From Acidimicrobiaceae bacterium (lineage in GTDB: Bacteria > Actinomycetota > Acidimicrobiia > Acidimicrobiales > UBA10347): a stretch of DNA of 5,353 nt. The first letter of the stretch is position 1; every line of letters starts with the position of its first letter. The translations under genes were made by a program, and so were the position numbers. The stretch spans positions 1 to 5,353 of the forward strand of contig DNHM01000433.1 in NCBI GenBank assembly GCA_003485885.1. The letters are read 5' to 3'. Below are positions 5,318 to 5,353 of the stretch, in pieces. Below the pieces are notes generated by a model. The model was not told the DNA's origin. It saw nothing but the letters and a program-made list of their open reading frames with translations, and searched no databases.

Positions 5318-5353
5318 TCAGCCCAGGAACTCGAGCATCTGCTCGAAACGACC
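5318..5353 (-). CDS. C-terminal 11 codons of an upstream gene (partial)
   Basis: In the frame ending at TGA (5320-5318) the minus strand reads GRFEQMLEFLG-stop up to the window edge. The 2-nt spacing to the DUF3501 start is typical of an operon partner. By the usual neighbourhood of DUF3501 this could be the Fe-S (heterodisulfide-reductase-like) protein or a rubrerythrin, but eleven residues are too few to identify it. Confidence 0.5.
   Translation of the reverse strand, partial: GRFEQMLEFLG

Overview
The window looks like chromosomal DNA from a GC-rich actinomycete. The small CPxC...CxxC protein beside a DUF3501 protein and the general codon use make me think of Acidimicrobiia, but this is inference from style and not from a marker gene. 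All recognisable genes lie on the minus strand, so biological order runs from the high coordinates to the low ones.

Region 1 (5353 to 4464) is the end of one operon. It holds the last 11 codons of an unidentified gene, then a complete DUF3501-family gene 2 nt later, then a gene for an 86-residue zinc-ribbon-like protein. The DUF3501 stop and the zinc-ribbon start are joined by an unusual chain of three ATGA stop/start overlaps spaced exactly 17 nt apart. DUF3501 genes commonly sit next to rubrerythrin and heterodisulfide-reductase-like Fe-S protein genes, so a redox or metal-related role is plausible but unproven.

Region 2 (4463 to 3991) is a 473-nt spacer without a credible gene. It contains two direct copies of a 141-bp element (92% identical by hand count, no gaps, 228 nt apart). 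A 15-bp motif occurs three times in it, in + / - / + orientation, so that one pair bounds a 164-bp MITE-like unit. The spacer probably carries the 3' end of the first operon and the promoter of the next.

Region 3 (3990 to 1) is a second operon. Two overlapping genes encode ABC half-transporters, each with its own membrane domain fused to an ATPase domain. The upstream one has Asp in place of the catalytic Glu and the downstream one has an altered signature motif. These two defects fall on the same composite ATP site, which is the hallmark of a heterodimeric type IV ABC exporter with one degenerate and one active site. Nine nt further on begins a gene that runs off the window, probably a GNAT acetyltransferase.

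The most unusual material is the ATGA relay and the repeat-filled spacer. The transporter pair is a well known type, and its substrate cannot be read from the sequence.
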